Positions 59,375 through 64,000 of a stretch of DNA of 64,000 nucleotides are shown piece by piece. The stretch is from Biscogniauxia marginata. Lineage: Eukaryota > Ascomycota > Sordariomycetes > Xylariales > Xylariaceae. The stretch spans positions 496,001 through 560,000 of the forward strand of contig MU404061.1 of assembly GCA_022695795.1 (NCBI GenBank), given 5' to 3'. The number at the start of each line of letters is the position of its first letter. Position 1 is the stretch's first letter. The notes beneath the pieces were generated by a model, which was not told the origin of the DNA, did no database searches, and worked only from the letters and a program-made list of their open reading frames with translations. A program made the position numbers and the translations under genes.

Positions 59375-60466
59375 TTAGGCTATTATTAATCGTGCTACTC
59401 TACCATTTTGTCCCGATGCCCAACAGACGTGACTAGTCAAGCATTTCACACTATCAAAAGTGCCATTATCAAAGCCATGCCATGTATGACCCGCGTCTAT
59501 CGTAAAGTCGGATCCAGTAGGACCCACAGCAAGGGCCGTATCCCACGATCCGGGCACCCATGAGGAACCGGATCTATACCCACCCGGAAAGGAGGTGGAT
59601 CGAATCCACGTCACGCCGCCATCGCTTGACCATGCCGCGTTGTTGATAGCCCCAGCAGGTGCCTCGAAATCCCCACCGACAGCAATACCATGCTTTTTGT
59701 CCAGGAACTGCACTGAAAAGACACCTCCAGCTTCACCCCCGGCGATGGAACTGTTGGAGACTTCCCATTGATATCCATTTTCGCTTCTGAAGATGCGTCC
59801 AGGATTGACGCCCCCTGAAGCGATATACCATCGGATTGCTGCCGTTGCAATGCAAGTTCCGCTTGCGGCAAATCCGAACTCGCCCTCGAGGGCAAGCGGC
59901 ATACCGCTAGGGTCAATAATACTCCAACTTTTCCCGCCGTCAAGGGTCTCGATGAGCCGAATTTTTCCGTCGACGGGGTCACTCATTGCCATACCGCGCT
60001 CGGGGCTTTCAAAAGCAATGCAATCGTAGAATGCGCTCGCTTCCTGGTTGCTGAAGGACTGGGTCCAACTATCGCCTCCATCGTCTGTGAAATATATGCG
60101 CGAGTCTGTTCCTTCACCAATTGAAAGGATAACTGCCTTCTCGGCCGACCAGGCTTCGATGTCACGAAATTCTAAGCCGGCGTCGTCTGCCGACAACGCA
60201 GGGCCGACAGAGGCCCACGTGCTTCCGCCATCTTCGGATCGGAGAACGGTGCCCTTTGTCCCAGACACCCAAACAACTTTGTCCGATACGGGGGCAAGGC
60301 CTCGGAACTGCGATTCACTTCCTGTACTCAGGAGTTTCCATGAAAGCTTTGGATAGCTGGAAATCCTGGGGCTAATCGGTTGGCTGGTCTTGTCAACCGT
60401 GAATGGAGATCCTGTGCTAAGGGTAACCAGATACGCGGCAAGCAGACCTAAGGAAGGATTCAACAT
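59375..60466 (-). CDS. Secreted YCF48/BNR-type beta-propeller protein, intronless, bacterial-like
   Basis: The true start is the ATG at 60466 (MLNPSLGLLAAYLVTLSTGS, a signal peptide); the frame stays open to a TTG further upstream that would not serve. The product is 363 residues without introns. Asp-box/BNR-like repeats recur about six times: RSEDGGSTW, FTDDGGDSW, ETLDGGKSW, RSENGYQW, SSDGGVTW and TIDAGHTW, the pattern of a six- or seven-blade propeller. Wording such as YDCIAFESPERGMAMSDPVDG, GEFGFAASGTC and ALAVGPTGSD resembles actinobacterial proteins commonly labelled oxidoreductase. That resemblance, one exon and isolated position suggest acquisition from bacteria. Extracellular; binding partner or substrate unknown, and sialidase catalytic residues are not evident. 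Confidence 0.88.
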   Translation of the reverse strand: MLNPSLGLLAAYLVTLSTGSPFTVDKTSQPISPRISSYPKLSWKLLSTGSESQFRGLAPVSDKVVWVSGTKGTVLRSEDGGSTWASVGPALSADDAGLEFRDIEAWSAEKAVILSIGEGTDSRIYFTDDGGDSWTQSFSNQEASAFYDCIAFESPERGMAMSDPVDGKIRLIETLDGGKSWSIIDPSGMPLALEGEFGFAASGTCIATAAIRWYIASGGVNPGRIFRSENGYQWEVSNSSIAGGEAGGVFSVQFLDKKHGIAVGGDFEAPAGAINNAAWSSDGGVTWIRSTSFPGGYRSGSSWVPGSWDTALAVGPTGSDFTIDAGHTWHGFDNGTFDSVKCLTSHVCWASGQNGRVARLIIA

Positions 60467-61057
60467 TGCACTTCCTGTCGTGACCAAGGATCCCAAAAAT
60501 CAGGCGGATCTGATATGGACTTCGTAAGTCGCGACTTTGTTATTGAACAAAGTGTGCGATCAATCATCAAATGTTATCAGGCTGTGTCAGCTCAATCAAA
60601 TTTATATTGGTTGGCGTGGCCTGTGCTCTCCCAGGGACCCCTACCCCTTAATTACAAGACTTATGAGGCTTACCGACTTAGGCAGGTCACTCTGTCCTAC
60701 GTGTTTAATTCCCTCTCCTTTTGAGGCCATGAACTTCAGAGTGATAGTAAGATATTTATGTAGAAGTGGAATATTATAGCAATGAGTTTAGTCCTTATTA
60801 CAAGTACATTTTCGATGATTTCATGGTCCGCTATACAACTATATAACAGAAGGTGTCAAGATGGCTAGAACTAATTTCACTCTGTCGTGACTTATATTAC
60901 GAACCACGATGTTCAAGTGTATACGTACTCGTAAGTATCAGTATGGCTGTATCACTCTGCTCATGAGGTCTCAGGCAAGATGAGAAAAAAAAATGCGAAA
61001 ATGACATTAGTTTATATTTATACCTATCTAGTCGAATACACGTAGATTTACGACCTC
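60467..61057. other. Spacer with beta-propeller promoter
   Basis: No coding signal; upstream of the beta-propeller gene and downstream of the 286-residue protein gene. Confidence 0.55.
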
Positions 61058-61918
61058 TCACTTTTTCCCTGCTCGACTTTTAAACGGGAAATATCTAGGC
61101 GCTCGGGGATATACTAGGGGTGTAGATCCGTTCAGTTGTTTACTACTCTCATCTAAACCAGGCTCGCCACCCCTCGCAAACGCGCTTCTCGACAGAGGGG
61201 GCTTAGATCCTGCTTTGATTCGAGGGGTGTTTTTCGCCTCGATAGGTCCAGAGACCACATTAGTGACACGACTGGCAGTGTTGGAATGCGGTCTAACCCT
61301 GTTAATGTTCTCAATTGATAGATCTTTAATGGAGGCATCGCTTTCATACCCCTCAAGCTGTTCTTCGGTGTATAGAGACTCGGTGATTGATGTGTTGGTG
61401 GATATAGACTGCGTTGGGTCATTTTCGTGAGGTGAAAACCTATCCTTAATCAACGTTTGTTCCCCGAGCGCAGTCTCATGGATGTCTCCACCATGATTTG
61501 GCTTCGATACTAGAGGTGTTATATCAACTTGCTCAGAACCGTCATCACTAACATGGGCTCCGAACTGAGTCTTTCTGACGATCTCAAGTTTCTCTGGATC
61601 AAACGACGCAGGCATAGCTTCTAAGCACTGCCATTTGGTGCGAAGATATTCCTCGTATCTCAGGATATTCTTGTCTGTCTCCGTCATAGAAGCTACAGTA
61701 ATAGGAGGATTTGGTACAACATATCGTGACTCTTGGTCGGAATCGTCAGGCAAATCATTGAAAGTATCGCAGCGCTTTAGGAAGTCGATGAGTTTACCCG
61801 ACGATAATTTCTCTTCTCTCGAATCATTACTCATCGTGAACAAACGTCTCTTCGCAAATAGAAAATATTTCGGTGATGCAAAATTTGGGTATTGGGCAAT
61901 AATGATAGGAAAAGTCAT
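61058..61918 (-). CDS. Hypothetical protein, 286 residues, disordered and acidic
   Basis: Single frame from ATG 61918; a second ATG at 61834 (MSNDSREEK) would give 258 residues and is more plausible because the first 28 residues are hydrophobic/aromatic and unlike the rest. The sequence is Ser/Asp/Glu-rich, with one ordered-looking segment around residues 80-115 (DKNILRYEEYLRTKWQCLE). The C-terminal 60 residues are basic and Pro-rich, ending RYFPFKSRAGKK, which could be a nuclear or nucleic-acid-binding tail. No domain recognised. An open frame this long in AT-rich DNA favours a real gene. Confidence 0.55.
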   Translation of the reverse strand: MTFPIIIAQYPNFASPKYFLFAKRRLFTMSNDSREEKLSSGKLIDFLKRCDTFNDLPDDSDQESRYVVPNPPITVASMTETDKNILRYEEYLRTKWQCLEAMPASFDPEKLEIVRKTQFGAHVSDDGSEQVDITPLVSKPNHGGDIHETALGEQTLIKDRFSPHENDPTQSISTNTSITESLYTEEQLEGYESDASIKDLSIENINRVRPHSNTASRVTNVVSGPIEAKNTPRIKAGSKPPLSRSAFARGGEPGLDESSKQLNGSTPLVYPRAPRYFPFKSRAGKK

Positions 61919-62694
61919 CGTGTTCTTGCGAGAGCTTCTCTAAATGTATACTTTCGATTCTTTAACTATGTTCGCTTTGTTCTCGCGTTAAGCAACACCA
62001 ACGCTGTCAAACAACCTCTAAGGTGACCTAAAACAATCGAGTTGAACTTTACAATAGAAACAAAGCGATTTGTCGTGATTTGCTTGTAATTCTAAAATGC
62101 TATTAAATTAGAAGCTGAAAACTTTGCATCTTAGTGACTTGATATGTTACTCTAAGATGATTGTTTAGTTTGTTAACACGAAAGAAACAGTTCAAGCTAG
62201 CCAGCGTTGCGTGAAAGTGCATCACATAATCCATAGATGCATAAGTTGGTGAATAGGTATTTCAAAGAAGTGATGAATGTATGTAGGGAGGGAAAGCATA
62301 TCGCGCAACTCTTAAGTTCTCCATGTGCGCCAAGTAATAAGAGCCCCCTAATTTAGGTGAAATCCTGTAAATTCCATCAGTGATTCTGTGTGTTCCTTAG
62401 TTTTCTTGGTAATTAAATATTCATTTACGTTCAAGAAGGGTGATAGCAGTAGCTTGATCCGTCACCAATGGCCCACCTCGCCTTATGAGGAGGCTCCTTA
62501 TACTTGTACTCATGTGTATGTCTTATTACCTAGCTACGCATATCATTAAACGTTCCGTGGTCATCCTAAAACCTCTAAGCCCTTCGCACCATCATATTCA
62601 CGGGGTCGCGAGTCGGTAATGAAATATATTCCAAGAGGCAATTGCCAACTACCCCGAGCCGAGGGTTCACAGTTATACTAGAGGTAGTATCGCC
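61919..62694. other. AT-rich spacer
   Basis: No coding signal. Holds the presumed promoter of the 286-residue protein gene. Confidence 0.55.
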
Positions 62695-63177
62695 ATGATG
62701 GTAACATATAGGTTGGGCATGTGCAAACCAGCATTTTCAAAATCTCAAGCTATACTGTCGACAAAGCCGAAGGGGTATGTATGGGTTGCTGTTGTCCTTA
62801 ACTTGAAAGCCAAAGTCCGGGCATTCCCGTCTGAACTTACCGATTTGTACAGCTATCCCATTCAACTCCATACACCCGTGTGATTGCCAAAATGCATTCG
62901 AGGCCCTCTTGATGGCAAAGTATCTCTCCTGTGAGTATGAAGCCCTTCCGCTTATTCACTATCATTTTTAGATGGGCTCACAGGCGACCCGTAGTTGTTA
63001 TGCTACATTTCTTTGGGACAATAGATAGAGTTTGAAACGGCCTTATCTCTAGCCGCACGGCAAATCAACGGGCGCTGCAAGAGGGTTCTTGAGATTAGTC
63101 AGGACGATGTGGACGACATTGAAGGCAATGTGCTTGTTAACTTCATGCATCTGACAGTCAAGGAATTCCTTAGTTAA
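62695..63177 (+). pseudogene. Relic of a NACHT-family (STAND/NLR-like) protein, C-terminal side of the ATPase
   Basis: Three short tracts appear in the order found in fungal NACHT proteins just after the ATPase core. First comes STKPKGYVWVAVV followed by VRAFPSELTDLY (family: KAKGVFLWV... and ELP.EL.DLY), with the stretch between them shortened. A run near 62885-62975 follows. Last is LAARQINGRCKRVLEISQ...VNFMHLTVKEFLS (family: RL..RC.GLLEV...V.FLHRTVK.FL), ending at TAA 63175-63177. Stops and frame changes separate them and no P-loop is present, so it is a dead fragment. It is a different portion of the gene type seen at 7.3-8.9 kb, so the two need not be pieces of one gene. Confidence 0.65.
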
Positions 63178-64000
63178 GACACACCAGGTATACCCTAGAG
63201 TAGCATGTACCCATATTTGACTGGGAAAAGACTTCCTCCCTTCTTTTCTATACCCGTTTACCTCTAAAATGGATCACTGTGTCTCTCTAGTTACCGTGTA
63301 TAATTACCTATATAAATATCTAGAATGTCTTGAGTAGAAAAATGGAGGCCATTCGAACACAATCGATATTAACACTCTAGCTGAGTCATATTCGGTTTAC
63401 TTGCTAAAGCAAGGATAGCCAACCCATTCGACCTATTGTTGCCGAATTGGCCTTCTCTGAGTAGGCCTATAAATAATTTAGGTGGTATATCTTGTAGGTA
63501 CTGGCTACTATATCTTTTTCTATCTCCGGACATCACTCCATGTTCACCCCAGTTACCCAATGGCTGGACAACAGAGGCCGGATACGATGTATGTGGTATT
63601 GCTCGAATATTTTGCGCCATCCTTGACAGGGACGGGGGCCGGACTTCACCATCAAGTACGACCACTTAACCCGAGGCGTGGGTCTAGTGCCCGTCTCCGT
63701 GACTGTAAGTAGGCGTACGATATCAAACTCAATTTACACGGAGATGACCAAGTGCTCCTCCATGGTCAAGTTTGTCCAGCACCAGCGTCGTTATAGCATC
63801 GTATCCCTAAGGCAACTTTTATTGTTCTAGTTCCAAAAGATTATTAGACCCCGTAGGAATTGCTTCGGCGGAACGAGCGTTGAACACAAGATGAATTAGG
63901 CGAGCAGGGAACCAACGGCCAGACGACTGATGATAACTGATATCAAGATGACATCTATTTTCAAGGGCTTAGCCTACTATTGTGGCTTATAGCTGTGAGA
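63178..64000. other. Right-end interval, nothing recognised
   Basis: Only short overlapping frames on both strands (longest 98 codons, 63665-63369 minus) without domain or splice support. Confidence 0.5.

Overview
The window looks like nuclear DNA of a filamentous ascomycete (Pezizomycotina, probably a Sordariomycete). Genes are monocistronic and split by short introns of about 43-75 nt, with GTAAGT/GTGAGT-like donors and CTAAC/CTGAC-like branch sites. Protein families are typically fungal: an MFS exporter, a CP2/Grainyhead regulator, an oxysterol-binding protein, a GPI-anchored GH5, an HSPA12-type Hsp70, an RBR protein and NLR-like PNP/NACHT relics. Gene-poor stretches are AT-rich or rich in TAGGTA/TACCTA motifs and microsatellites. 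I saw no rRNA, tRNA, CRISPR array or intact transposase.

Layout. The left end (1-9 kb) has a small secreted Cys-rich protein, an AT-rich gap, a three-exon MFS drug/polyamine transporter, and a decayed gene that once encoded a nucleoside-phosphorylase domain fused to a NACHT ATPase. From 9 to 36 kb the only gene I can support is the CP2/Grainyhead transcription factor at 20.5-23.4 kb. It has three exons, the first only 14 nt, and sits in about 27 kb of otherwise gene-free DNA. From 36 to 43 kb there is a GC-rich relic of a possible small secreted protein and a four-exon secreted Cys-rich protein with a Kex2 site.

The right third is gene-dense: oxysterol-binding protein (43.8-45.4 kb), GPI-anchored GH5 glucanase-like enzyme (46.2-47.9 kb), HSPA12-like Hsp70 divergent from a coiled-coil protein (49.1-53.2 kb), RBR zinc-finger protein with a 14-nt internal microexon (54.0-55.2 kb), a foldback TA-flanked MITE (55.8-56.2 kb), an 86-residue beta-rich protein, an intronless secreted beta-propeller of bacterial type (59.4-60.5 kb), an unknown 286-residue protein, and a second NACHT-family relic (62.7-63.2 kb).

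How they fit together. Most genes are independent housekeeping, secretion or regulatory loci, not a biosynthetic cluster. The one arrangement that looks like a module is the Hsp70-like/coiled-coil divergent pair with the RBR protein next door. That combination, with NLR-like relics at both ends, suggests an accessory, fast-evolving region connected with proteostasis or self/non-self recognition; this is inference.
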